The notes under the pieces: model-generated
Database searches by the model: none
What the model saw: only the letters and a program-made list of their open reading frames with translations
What the model was told of the DNA's origin: nothing
NCBI RefSeq assembly: GCF_028712425.1
Contig: NZ_JAQTQD010000006.1
Span: forward strand, 1 to 64,000
DNA length: 64,000 nt
Direction: 5' to 3'
Source of the DNA: Methanoregula sp.
GTDB taxonomy: Archaea > Halobacteriota > Methanomicrobia > Methanomicrobiales > Methanospirillaceae
Translations under genes and position numbers: made by a program
In this document: piece after piece, positions 52,729 through 60,308 of the stretch
How the letters are laid out: each line of letters begins with the position of its first letter
How positions within the stretch are numbered: the first letter of the stretch is position 1

Positions 52729-53784
52729 ATGGGAAGCCCTTACCTGAACGGCAATGAAGCAATCATCCTGTCAACGCATAACGTGGTTATCAACACGACA
52801 CCGGCAGAAGCGATCCTGACCAGCCAGCGCCTTATCCTTGTTGACGCCCGCAACTCGCGGCTGCGGCCGCAGGACATCCCCTTTGCATCAGTAGAGACAG
52901 TCACTATTGGAGAGAATACCGAGATGGACCCGGTCCTCTCCCTTTCCATTGTGCTTCCGGATGAGACACGCCACACCCTCGGTATCGTCTTCCCGCAGGC
53001 TCCCCGGCAGAAACGGACCAGTGAACGGGATGAATGGGCTGCAAAGATCCGGGAGATGAGCCTTGGTGAACAGAAGGAGGGCGGGGTGAAACCCGCTGAA
53101 CTCCTGCCTCCGTGGGTAGCCGGTGAACTCCCCGAAGAGGAGGGCGGTGCCGGTACGGGAGCCTTACCGGGAGCGGAAGGGCATGTCAATCCCCCTCTTG
53201 TACCACGGAAGCCCCGCGCAAAAGCTTCCTCCGGTAACCGCCGCGTCTTCCTCGCAGCCGGAATCGCGCTGATCCTGGTGATTGCCTGCATTGCAGCGGT
53301 CATTTTCCTGGGACCCGCCTTTACCGGCAGTCCTGCGAAAACACCCGTAACAGCCGTTCCCACGGATACTGTGCCGCCAGCCACACCATCACCCGTTGTC
53401 ACGGAGCAGCCGACGGCTGTCGCAACACCGGAGCCCATGGAGACACCGGAAACCACACCCGTTGTGACGGCAACTACGATTCCTGAAGCAACGCAGGCCC
53501 CGGCTCCCCAGCTCTCGGGGGTCTGGGTCAGGATCCAGTACGATGGACAGTACTCGGCATCGTATGGGACCTCAGGACGCATCAGGGAAGTTACCACAAG
53601 CGGGGAACAGTACTACCAGATCCCGGCTAAAGACCAGATTGTCGATGCTACAGTCCAGAAACTGGATGCATCAGGGGACCTTCTCACAGTGTCCATCTAC
53701 TATAATGGTGCCCGGTTCGCGAGCAGTTCCTCCACCAAACCTTACGGGACTGCCGAGATCCATGCGGACTTACGGGCTGCCTGA
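52729..53784 (+). CDS. Membrane protein with PH-like N-terminus, paralogue of 56900-58558
   Basis: A 351-residue protein. The N-terminal domain (1-110) opens MGSPYLNGNEAIILSTHNVV and has TSQRLILVDARNSRLRPQDI, a pleckstrin/bPH-like pattern that should be cytoplasmic. One span lies at about 173-195 (VFLAAGIALILVIACIAAVI). After a Pro/Thr linker (200-262) comes an outside domain with VWVRIQYDGQYSASYGTSGR and IVDATVQKLDASGDLLTVSI. The paralogue at 56900 has the same order. The two flank modABC. Function unknown; the stop overlaps the convergent modC end by 15 bases. Confidence 0.75.
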   Translation: MGSPYLNGNEAIILSTHNVVINTTPAEAILTSQRLILVDARNSRLRPQDIPFASVETVTIGENTEMDPVLSLSIVLPDETRHTLGIVFPQAPRQKRTSERDEWAAKIREMSLGEQKEGGVKPAELLPPWVAGELPEEEGGAGTGALPGAEGHVNPPLVPRKPRAKASSGNRRVFLAAGIALILVIACIAAVIFLGPAFTGSPAKTPVTAVPTDTVPPATPSPVVTEQPTAVATPEPMETPETTPVVTATTIPEATQAPAPQLSGVWVRIQYDGQYSASYGTSGRIREVTTSGEQYYQIPAKDQIVDATVQKLDASGDLLTVSIYYNGARFASSSSTKPYGTAEIHADLRAA

Positions 53785-54480
53785 CGGGCAGTGGCATACG
53801 GAACAGGTATCCGGAATGAATCCGGAATCGCCTTCCCACTCCTTTTTTCCGGAACAAAGCACGATAGCATTGTTCCCGATTTCCCTGCTGTCGGCCACCC
53901 GGTGAGTGACAAGAATACAGGGGATATCCATCATGGTCACAACTTCCCTTATCAGTTCCTTTACCGCTGCCGTGCTTTCAATATCCAGCGAGGAGAAGGG
54001 TTCGTCCATCATCAGGAGGGATGGTTGTATGGCAATAGCCCTTCCGAGAGCCACACGCTGTTTCTGACCTCCTGAAAGGTTGGATGCCCTGACACCGGCC
54101 AGTTCGTCGAGGTGCATCAATCCCACCATCTGTGAGACCCGTTCGGCTATCTCCTGACGCGGGAGCCCCTGTGCCCGGAGACCGTAAGCGATGTTTTCGT
54201 GAACGGTAAGGTGGGGGAATACCGCTGCATTCTGGAAGACGTACCCAATCCTCCGCCGCTCAATGGGTATACAGATCTCCTTTGCAGGTTCGCAGAGAGT
54301 GGACCCGGAAAGCCTGACATATCCGGTATCTGGATCGAGGAGCCCGGCTATGATGTTCAGGGTTGTCGATTTCCCCGACCCGTTACCCCCCATGAGAACG
54401 AGGATTTTCCCCGGTTCGACGGAAAGAGTGAGATCGAGCGTGAAGTCCCGCAGCTTTTTAGAGATCACTGCTTCAAGCAT
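53770..54480 (-). CDS. modC: Molybdate/tungstate ABC transporter ATPase
   Basis: A 236-residue ABC ATPase. Walker A LVLMGGNGSGKSTTLN, signature NLSGGQKQRVALGRAIA, Walker B LLMMDEPFSSLDIE and the switch His in LVTHR are all intact. The C-terminal MOP/TOBE regulatory domain of classical ModC (about 350 residues) is absent, as in many archaeal forms. It powers uptake of molybdate or tungstate. Its start overlaps modB by eight bases, and modA-modB-modC run in this order on the minus strand. Confidence 0.92.
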   Translation of the reverse strand: MLEAVISKKLRDFTLDLTLSVEPGKILVLMGGNGSGKSTTLNIIAGLLDPDTGYVRLSGSTLCEPAKEICIPIERRRIGYVFQNAAVFPHLTVHENIAYGLRAQGLPRQEIAERVSQMVGLMHLDELAGVRASNLSGGQKQRVALGRAIAIQPSLLMMDEPFSSLDIESTAAVKELIREVVTMMDIPCILVTHRVADSREIGNNAIVLCSGKKEWEGDSGFIPDTCSVCHCPSGSP

Positions 54481-55324
54481 GGGGCATCCCTCTCCGGGTA
54501 ATGAGCCGTACCGAGATCATGATGATGAAGGAGATGATGACTAACAGAATGGAAATGGTCAGCCCCATGTCGAAATTGCTCTCCATCCCCACGTACACGG
54601 CAAGGGGCATGGTCTGGGTGACTCCGGGAAGGTTGCCGGCAAACATGATGGTGGCTCCGAATTCACCGAGTGCCCGCCCGAATGTCATGACTGCCCCGGA
54701 GAGCAACCCGCCTGCCGTGAGCGGGAGCGTAATGGTCAGGAATGTCCTGACTGGAGAAGCACCAAGAGTCCGCGCAGTGTACTCATAATTCTGGTCAAAC
54801 TGCTCGAACAGGGATTTTGCCTGCCGGATATAGAAGGGGGACGCGACAAAGATCTGCGCTATAATAACAGCGAGCGTTGTAAAAGCAATCGAGATCCCCA
54901 TCATGTGGAAGTACTTCCCGAGAAGTCCCATCCTGCCATAGAGGACGAGCAGGGCAAAACCGGCAACAGCCGGCGGCAGGACAAGCGGGAGATCGATGAG
55001 GGTGTCCACGATCACTTTGCCCGGATAATTGGAGCGACTGTGTACGAACGCAAACGGGGTGCCGACAAGGATGACGACAGTAAGCGAAATGACCGATGTA
55101 GTCAGGCTCAGCCATAAAGCACTGATGACCTGGGGATTCGACAGGGAGGCGAGGAAGAGCTCCGGGGTTGTCCGGAAGAAGAGAGCAGCAACCGGCAGCG
55201 CCAGATAGAGTGTAACAGAGAGTATCAGGATCGCTGCACCGAGGTAAGCAAGGAGGCGCCGATGTTTTTCCGACAGACTGCCAGGGGTTTTCATAACAAC
55301 TGGCGCCCGAACCGGGCGGGGCAT
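54473..55324 (-). CDS. modB: Molybdate/tungstate ABC transporter permease
   Basis: A 283-residue permease with six spans. The cytoplasmic EAA-like loop YTARTLGASPVRTFLTITLP and AVMTFGRALGEFGATIMFAG are diagnostic of ModB/WtpB-type permeases. An internal Met at 55294 (MKTPGSLSEKHRRLL) may be the true start, because residues before it are polar and no ribosome binding site precedes the first ATG. It follows modA by 44 bp. Confidence 0.93.
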   Translation of the reverse strand: MPRPVRAPVVMKTPGSLSEKHRRLLAYLGAAILILSVTLYLALPVAALFFRTTPELFLASLSNPQVISALWLSLTTSVISLTVVILVGTPFAFVHSRSNYPGKVIVDTLIDLPLVLPPAVAGFALLVLYGRMGLLGKYFHMMGISIAFTTLAVIIAQIFVASPFYIRQAKSLFEQFDQNYEYTARTLGASPVRTFLTITLPLTAGGLLSGAVMTFGRALGEFGATIMFAGNLPGVTQTMPLAVYVGMESNFDMGLTISILLVIISFIIMISVRLITRRGMPHA

Positions 55325-55368
55325 TCAATGATACGAGAAGGATTTGCAGGTATAAAAAACAAAAAGGA

Positions 55369-56325
55369 TTAGGGGGACCTGAACCCGTAGTCCGCGAGGT
55401 CCTGCTGGCCAATGGAAGAGAGCATGAATGTCTCGAAATTCGCTGCTGCACTCTTGCTCGTGGAATCCTTCATGACAGCGATCTGGTAGGTCTGGAGATA
55501 GTTCATAGACTTGGGAATGGAGATGGCCTGGTATTTGCTGGTGCCGGCTTTGTAGGTGGACTCGTACACGAACCCTGCGTCAACTTCACCGAGCGCAACC
55601 TTGCTGGCAACGGCCGGTTCCGAGGTCTCGTAGGTCACGACATTGTTGTACACGGAGGTGTTCCAGGCCGTGCCGTATTCATTGCTCTTTGCAAGGTTCT
55701 TCATGACTCCTGCGGTCGCGGTGCCTACCGGGACACTGCTGTCTGCCATTGCGATCTTCACGTTGGGTTTTGCAAGATCGGAGAGTGAGGTGATGCCTGC
55801 TGGATTATCCTTGGGCAGGATGACAATGACATAGTTTGTCGTGAGCTGCTTGACCGTGCCGGGCTCGAAGTACCCGCCAGTGCTGAGTTCGGTCGTGTAT
55901 TTCTGGCTGGCCGAGATGAAGACATCGGCATATGCCCCATTCTGCACCTGGGTCTTTAAGGCTTGGGTTCCTGCAAGGTTGAAGACAACCTTGTGCCCGG
56001 GATACATCTTCTCGAAGTCTGCGGCCAGTTTCGGCGAGACTCCCGAGAGTGACGCTGCGGTGTATGCAACAACGTTTCCTTCAGAATACGTGTACACCGG
56101 CTTTGGGGTTGTCGTAGCTGCTGCGGCAGGAGCGGCGGGTGCTGCCGTAGTTTCGGCAGGTGCGGCAGTCTGAACAGCTGCCGGAGCAACCGGTGCAGCG
56201 GTTGCAGACGGGGTTGCGGGGGCAGGTGTGCTGGAAGTACACCCGGCAATACATGCAGTCGCAAGCAGCAGACTGCAGACGATACCGATGAGAATAAGTG
56301 TTCGTGTCAATGGTTTCTGGTGCAT
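55369..56325 (-). CDS. modA: Molybdate/tungstate-binding lipoprotein
   Basis: A 318-residue substrate-binding protein. The start at 56325 has AGAGGAAC upstream and gives a signal peptide (LTRTLILIGIVCSLLLATAC) with lipobox IAGC. A Thr/Ala/Pro linker of about 60 residues (SSTPAPATPSATAAPVAPAA) follows. The mature domain has VVAYTAASLSGVSPKLAADF, ADVFISASQKY and VALGEVDAGFVYES, as in ModA/WtpA proteins. It binds the oxyanion outside the cell and delivers it to ModB. Molybdate and tungstate cannot be told apart by sequence alone. Confidence 0.93.
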   Translation of the reverse strand: MHQKPLTRTLILIGIVCSLLLATACIAGCTSSTPAPATPSATAAPVAPAAVQTAAPAETTAAPAAPAAAATTTPKPVYTYSEGNVVAYTAASLSGVSPKLAADFEKMYPGHKVVFNLAGTQALKTQVQNGAYADVFISASQKYTTELSTGGYFEPGTVKQLTTNYVIVILPKDNPAGITSLSDLAKPNVKIAMADSSVPVGTATAGVMKNLAKSNEYGTAWNTSVYNNVVTYETSEPAVASKVALGEVDAGFVYESTYKAGTSKYQAISIPKSMNYLQTYQIAVMKDSTSKSAAANFETFMLSSIGQQDLADYGFRSP

Positions 56326-56389
56326 AAGAATCGTTCCTCTGCTATAGTTTTTCCGCGTGCCAAACGTAAAACTATTTTCATTCACATCT

Positions 56390-56410
56390 GGATTAAGTTA
56401 AATATAGATT
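56390..56410 (-). promoter_or_regulatory. Promoter of modABC
   Basis: On the minus strand a TATA box TATATTTAA lies at 56398-56406, which puts the transcript start near 56373 and leaves a leader of about 50 bases before modA. Confidence 0.55.
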
Positions 56411-56542
56411 ATTGAAAAACCGGTAGCCCGGATTGTACTCCTCTTCAGTATTCCCGTGCTTACAGAGATGCAACGTACAGAGAGAGTAAAAAACTCTTGA
56501 GGAACCATATGCGCTATGCACCGATTAAAGTAAAATTATTAT

Positions 56543-56581
56543 GTTTAACAATATTACAAAGTTAAACAAAAAATATTATAA
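56543..56581 (+). promoter_or_regulatory. Inverted repeat with adjacent TATA in the mod intergenic region
   Basis: GTTTAAC (56543-56549) and GTTAAAC (56561-56567) form a 7-bp inverted repeat. A second TATA-like TATTATAAA (about 56573-56581) follows, pointing rightwards. A regulator of metal uptake may bind here. From this TATA to the gene at 56900 there are about 300 bp without a gene that I accept (56582-56899), with a partial GTGTCC/GGATACAC hairpin at 56604-56619 and a palindrome ATCCTCATGAGGAT near 56801. Confidence 0.4.
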
Positions 56582-56899
56582 ACCTTGAAAATACACACTT
56601 ATGTGTCCCTTTGGATACACGCACCAACCGGACGCATGCACACACAACAGGATTTACCCACATACCTCTGGTTTATGGGCCGGATGCCGGGAGCAGCACA
56701 TCCACGATTTGCCACGGCTTGATCCCAGGCAGAGTACCCGGTCCACACCTCACCTGTTTTTCCTTTCCGGTCCTGTAATCCAGCGGTAGAGTTTCTGGAT
56801 CCTCATGAGGATTCTCATAAAGCCATGGACGCTCGTTTCAGCGGCCGGCTAAAAAGCATATCTTCCCGTACAACAAAGATGAGAAGATACTGAGGAATC

Positions 56900-58558
56900 A
56901 TGAGCGTCCCGTACCTGAACCGCGGCGAATCCATTGTCCTGACAACTCACCGCGTGAGCGTCAGCTCTGTCCTGTACGACGCGATGCTGACCAACCAGCG
57001 CCTCATCCTCATGGACAGCCGGTATGACCGGCTCGAACCGGTGATGGTCCCGTTTCCTGAAATCGTGACTGTCAAAGGCGGCAAGGCTGCCACGGGTGAA
57101 CCGGCTATCATCCTCACGCTGAAAGAATCTGCCACGATCTCCGATTCGGGGCAGGTGAGTCTCATCTTCATCCAGAACCCCGGGGAGAAGCGCCGCCATG
57201 AGCGTGAACTCTGGGTGAAGCGGCTTATTGAGCTGGTCATCAGGGCACGCGAACAGGAGGCACAGAGCGCCGTTGTGCCGGTGGTAAAAAAGAACGGTCT
57301 CCAGCCATCGGTGAGGCGCTGGGAAGCTCCCGAGCCCGTCCGCCCACGGTCATCCGTGGCTGAACCTTCGCCGCCGGTTGCCGAGCCCGTTATCATCACC
57401 GAGCAGGAGCCGGATTCACTGGAGTTCTTCTTAGAGGAGAAGCCCCGCCAGGATGGAGCGGTTGAACAGGGACCCGAAACTCAGGAGGAGATCCTTTTGC
57501 CACTGCCGGTAGCGGCCCCAGGGGTCAACCCCGCTCGTCAAGATACCCTGGCGGAGGAGTTGTCCGGACAACAACCGGTTCCCGGACCGGATCCCCAACC
57601 GGACCATGAGATAGTTCCCCGCGATCTGTTCGCAGGCATCCACATCCCTCTGCCGAAGGATGAGCCGGTTGAACAACCACAGCCGGCACAAGAACAACCG
57701 GGACTTACAAGGGAATATCAAACGCAGGCACCCTTTGGGGACATTGTCCGTGCAGCGGCCAGTTCGCTTAACGTGCCCCGGGAAACTCCGGAACCAGAAC
57801 CGCATCCTGTGAATGAACCGGTTGTGAAGAAGACCTCCCCCCTTCCGGATCGCCCCCCAAAAATCGCTCCGGGCACCCTCCCTCCGCAGCAGACACCGGG
57901 CGAGAAACGCGAACTGCCCGGAACCTATTCGCCAGCGATCACTACTCTGCCAGTCCCTCCCGCATCAAAGAAACGATCCTCCAAAGCAGGGGATAAGAAA
58001 AAGAGTGCCGGCAAACCCAAAGCCCCCGTTCGGAAGTATCCTGTTGTTGCTGCTGTCCTTGCTGTCATTACCATTATCGTAATCCTTGCAGTGGCAGCGT
58101 TTGTTATAAACTCGCTCTATAGTTCACCGTACAGCGATACCGTCATCACGACCACCCCTTCCGCCGCGTCAAATCCCCCTCCGGAGCAGGTTGCGGCAGC
58201 CCCGCAGCCTGATGGTGTTTATGTCATGGTTACCTATCCGGGCGACTTTGCCGGTTCAGTGGGGAATCCCGGGCTCCTGTACCAAGTCTCCGGAAGGGGT
58301 AACCAGACCTTCACGGTCCTGATGACAAAGAGCATTGTCCAGGCAACAATCCGCAAACTGGATCAGTCTCCTGACCCGCTGACGGTCACGATCTACAACA
58401 ACAGCACCCTGCTTGCAAGCAGGACGGTGAATGCTCCCCAGGGCGAAGTGAACCTTCTCATAGATACCACAACCGCTGCTGCACCGGGGATGAGTGCAGA
58501 ACTCACGCCGGCCAGTGATAAACACCTGCTGGGAAATGGTTCACTGATCTATTATTGA
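56900..58558 (+). CDS. Membrane protein with PH-like N-terminus, longer paralogue
   Basis: A 552-residue protein with the same plan as 52729-53784. The N-terminus reads MSVPYLNRGESIVLTTHRVS and TNQRLILMDSRYDRLEPVMV (compare TSQRLILVDARNSRLRPQDI). A long Pro/Glu/Gln-rich cytoplasmic linker covers about 125-375. A span lies at about 379-405 (VVAAVLAVITIIVILAVAAF), and the external domain contains VYVMVTYPGDFAGSVGNPGL and QATIRKLDQSPDPLTVTIYN. GAGGAATC is the ribosome binding site. Function unknown; it may sense or scaffold at the membrane next to molybdate uptake. Confidence 0.75.
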   Translation: MSVPYLNRGESIVLTTHRVSVSSVLYDAMLTNQRLILMDSRYDRLEPVMVPFPEIVTVKGGKAATGEPAIILTLKESATISDSGQVSLIFIQNPGEKRRHERELWVKRLIELVIRAREQEAQSAVVPVVKKNGLQPSVRRWEAPEPVRPRSSVAEPSPPVAEPVIITEQEPDSLEFFLEEKPRQDGAVEQGPETQEEILLPLPVAAPGVNPARQDTLAEELSGQQPVPGPDPQPDHEIVPRDLFAGIHIPLPKDEPVEQPQPAQEQPGLTREYQTQAPFGDIVRAAASSLNVPRETPEPEPHPVNEPVVKKTSPLPDRPPKIAPGTLPPQQTPGEKRELPGTYSPAITTLPVPPASKKRSSKAGDKKKSAGKPKAPVRKYPVVAAVLAVITIIVILAVAAFVINSLYSSPYSDTVITTTPSAASNPPPEQVAAAPQPDGVYVMVTYPGDFAGSVGNPGLLYQVSGRGNQTFTVLMTKSIVQATIRKLDQSPDPLTVTIYNNSTLLASRTVNAPQGEVNLLIDTTTAAAPGMSAELTPASDKHLLGNGSLIYY

Positions 58559-58660
58559 TCCCGCCATTTCCTGGTGGTTTCGGGTACGGGAAGGATCCCG
58601 CTGCCTGACCTTATTGGTAATAAAGGGTGGCTGAGTCCCGGTTGCCCGGGGAATGCAGCA

Positions 58661-59296
58661 TCATATCTTCTCGTAATATTTCATGGAGCCGCAGGCACCG
58701 CAGTGACCACCAACGACAAGATAATCGGGAACAGTTTCGCCGCAACCGGGGCAGGTCACTGACTTCCACTTCTTCTTGGCCCTGACCTCAATCCTCACTT
58801 TTTCATACGAGAGGATTTCCCGCCCGGCGCTGAATATCTCATCCTGGAGCCGGTCACCCATCGTGTGCTTGTCATAGGCCGGGCTATTGGCATACCACAC
58901 ATCCAGAACAGGGTATTTTTTCATTTTCTGTAAGTCAACGTAAACCCTGACCGCTTCGGTTGTCGCCTTGTCAGACGGCCCGTTGAGCGTGATGGCAAAC
59001 TTCCCGATTGGGACAACCTTAAGCCGGTTGTTACCGGTAGTACAGTGGGCGATCACCTGAAGTGCGTCCGGGAGGCACTTGGGTGTCTCGCAGACCCCGT
59101 ATAATTTATCATCCGTGCTTACTCCCAGCAATTCAAGTGCATAGTCCACCATGAATGCGCCGATGAGGACACCAGGGGCTGCATAGGTATGGAAGGCGGA
59201 GAGTTGCTGGACCTGTTCCTGCAGGTTCGCGGGGACATGATGGGCGTCCATCACGGTTTTGAGTTTTTTATCTGGATAGCCATGCTTTCCGGTCAT
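58661..59296 (-). CDS. FmdE-family protein
   Basis: A 211-residue protein of the FmdE (formylmethanofuran dehydrogenase subunit E) family. The region HTYAAPGVLIGAFMVDYALE with CETPKCLPDALQVIAHCTTG is typical. A C-terminal zinc ribbon is present: CPGCGETVPDYLVVGGHCGA and CG. The true role of FmdE is unsettled; it co-purifies with molybdenum formylmethanofuran dehydrogenase in some species. Its position between modABC and fdhAB fits a role in Mo/W-pterin enzymes. Confidence 0.88.
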   Translation of the reverse strand: MTGKHGYPDKKLKTVMDAHHVPANLQEQVQQLSAFHTYAAPGVLIGAFMVDYALELLGVSTDDKLYGVCETPKCLPDALQVIAHCTTGNNRLKVVPIGKFAITLNGPSDKATTEAVRVYVDLQKMKKYPVLDVWYANSPAYDKHTMGDRLQDEIFSAGREILSYEKVRIEVRAKKKWKSVTCPGCGETVPDYLVVGGHCGACGSMKYYEKI

Positions 59297-59457
59297 GGTG
59301 ATCCGTTGGTATCATATCCGATAAACTTTTTATGATTGCTCTTTCGGGGCAGTTTTGCAGATGTGATTGTTTCCAGCCGGGTGACGGGATGCTTCTCTCT
59401 TTCACCAGAAATACCGGGATTTTTCAGGCCCGCCATATCTTTTCAGGGATCCTGCAG

Positions 59458-60030
59458 TTACCTGTCGGAATGTTTCGGTACAGATGAAGATTCGCCGGGA
59501 TAGTTGCAGATCATGAGGAGCGTGTCCATGTCGGCCTGTTCCGGACCCTGCAGAGAACCGGCTAACGTTGAGAGCGAGACGATGGATACCGGGATCTTCA
59601 TGCCAAATATATCCATGAAGGGAATCTCTCTCAGGGGCGCCCGGGCATAGTGCCGGACACTCCAGCGGTCCACGGCGACACCCATCCGTTCCAGGTACGT
59701 TGAGACACGGGAGTATGGCATTTCCGAGGAAAGCGTTCGGCAGAGATCCACGACCGGAGCGCCAATACGAGTGCCCGGGTAGAACGGCTCCGGGGGATTG
59801 ATGATCGTATCGCAGTTCTTACAATAGGACCGCCGGAGGATTACCCGAACGTCAGTTTTTTCCTCATCATCGACCAGCAGGGCAAACCGTTTCCTCCGTT
59901 CATCGTAGCCTGAGAGCCTGCTGCCGCACCGGGGGCAGGTGTTCCCGGCATGGAACCGGATACCGTCACAGGCAACGAGTGCGGTATGAATGATATTGAC
60001 AAGGAGCGGGGGGAAACGGCGGGGCCTCAT
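59458..60030 (-). CDS. Zinc-ribbon protein of unknown function, left flank of fdhAB
   Basis: A 190-residue protein. A four-Cys zinc site is split as C32-x2-C35 (NTCPRCGSRLSGYDE) and C70-x2-C73 (RSYCKNCDTII). Then comes FYPGTRIGAPVVDLCRTLSS and YSRVSTYLERMGVAVDRWSV, which has the look of a helix-turn-helix like those at the front of transposase-derived DUF6431-like proteins. The C-terminus matches 63689-64000. No catalytic DDE acids are visible, so it is more likely a regulator than a transposase. Its promoter region faces that of fdhA. Confidence 0.65.
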   Translation of the reverse strand: MRPRRFPPLLVNIIHTALVACDGIRFHAGNTCPRCGSRLSGYDERRKRFALLVDDEEKTDVRVILRRSYCKNCDTIINPPEPFYPGTRIGAPVVDLCRTLSSEMPYSRVSTYLERMGVAVDRWSVRHYARAPLREIPFMDIFGMKIPVSIVSLSTLAGSLQGPEQADMDTLLMICNYPGESSSVPKHSDR

Positions 60031-60151
60031 GAAACTACCCCTTTTTTGCGCGGATCGCAGTTTGCGCAACAACTTTGCAGAGCATTACCGGAATAGTGGC
60101 GTTTTTGACCAGAAAAAACCCGCTGGCCCCAAACCAATCCCCAATTTTCGG

Positions 60152-60224
60152 GCGTATCTCAATACGCATATATATAGATTTTACATAGATCCTAAATCAA
60201 GCAAAATTGCGTATTCAATTTTGC
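60152..60224 (+). promoter_or_regulatory. fdhAB promoter with two inverted repeats
   Basis: GCGTAT-CTCA-ATACGC (60152-60167) lies directly before the TATA box ATATATATAG (60168-60177). GCAAAATTG-CGTATT-CAATTTTGC (60201-60224) lies where transcription should start, about 25-30 bp downstream. The two are not the same sequence but both contain GCGTAT. One before the TATA box and one across the start site is a typical place for activator and repressor binding, respectively. A leader of about 100 bases follows. Confidence 0.7.
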
Positions 60225-60308
60225 GAAAACCACTGTCAGAGGTGTGTGTTCACGGAGGTTCCAGCCGTTGTTAGCTGGGGCTTTCGTGAGTGAGTGTATG
60301 GTGATATA

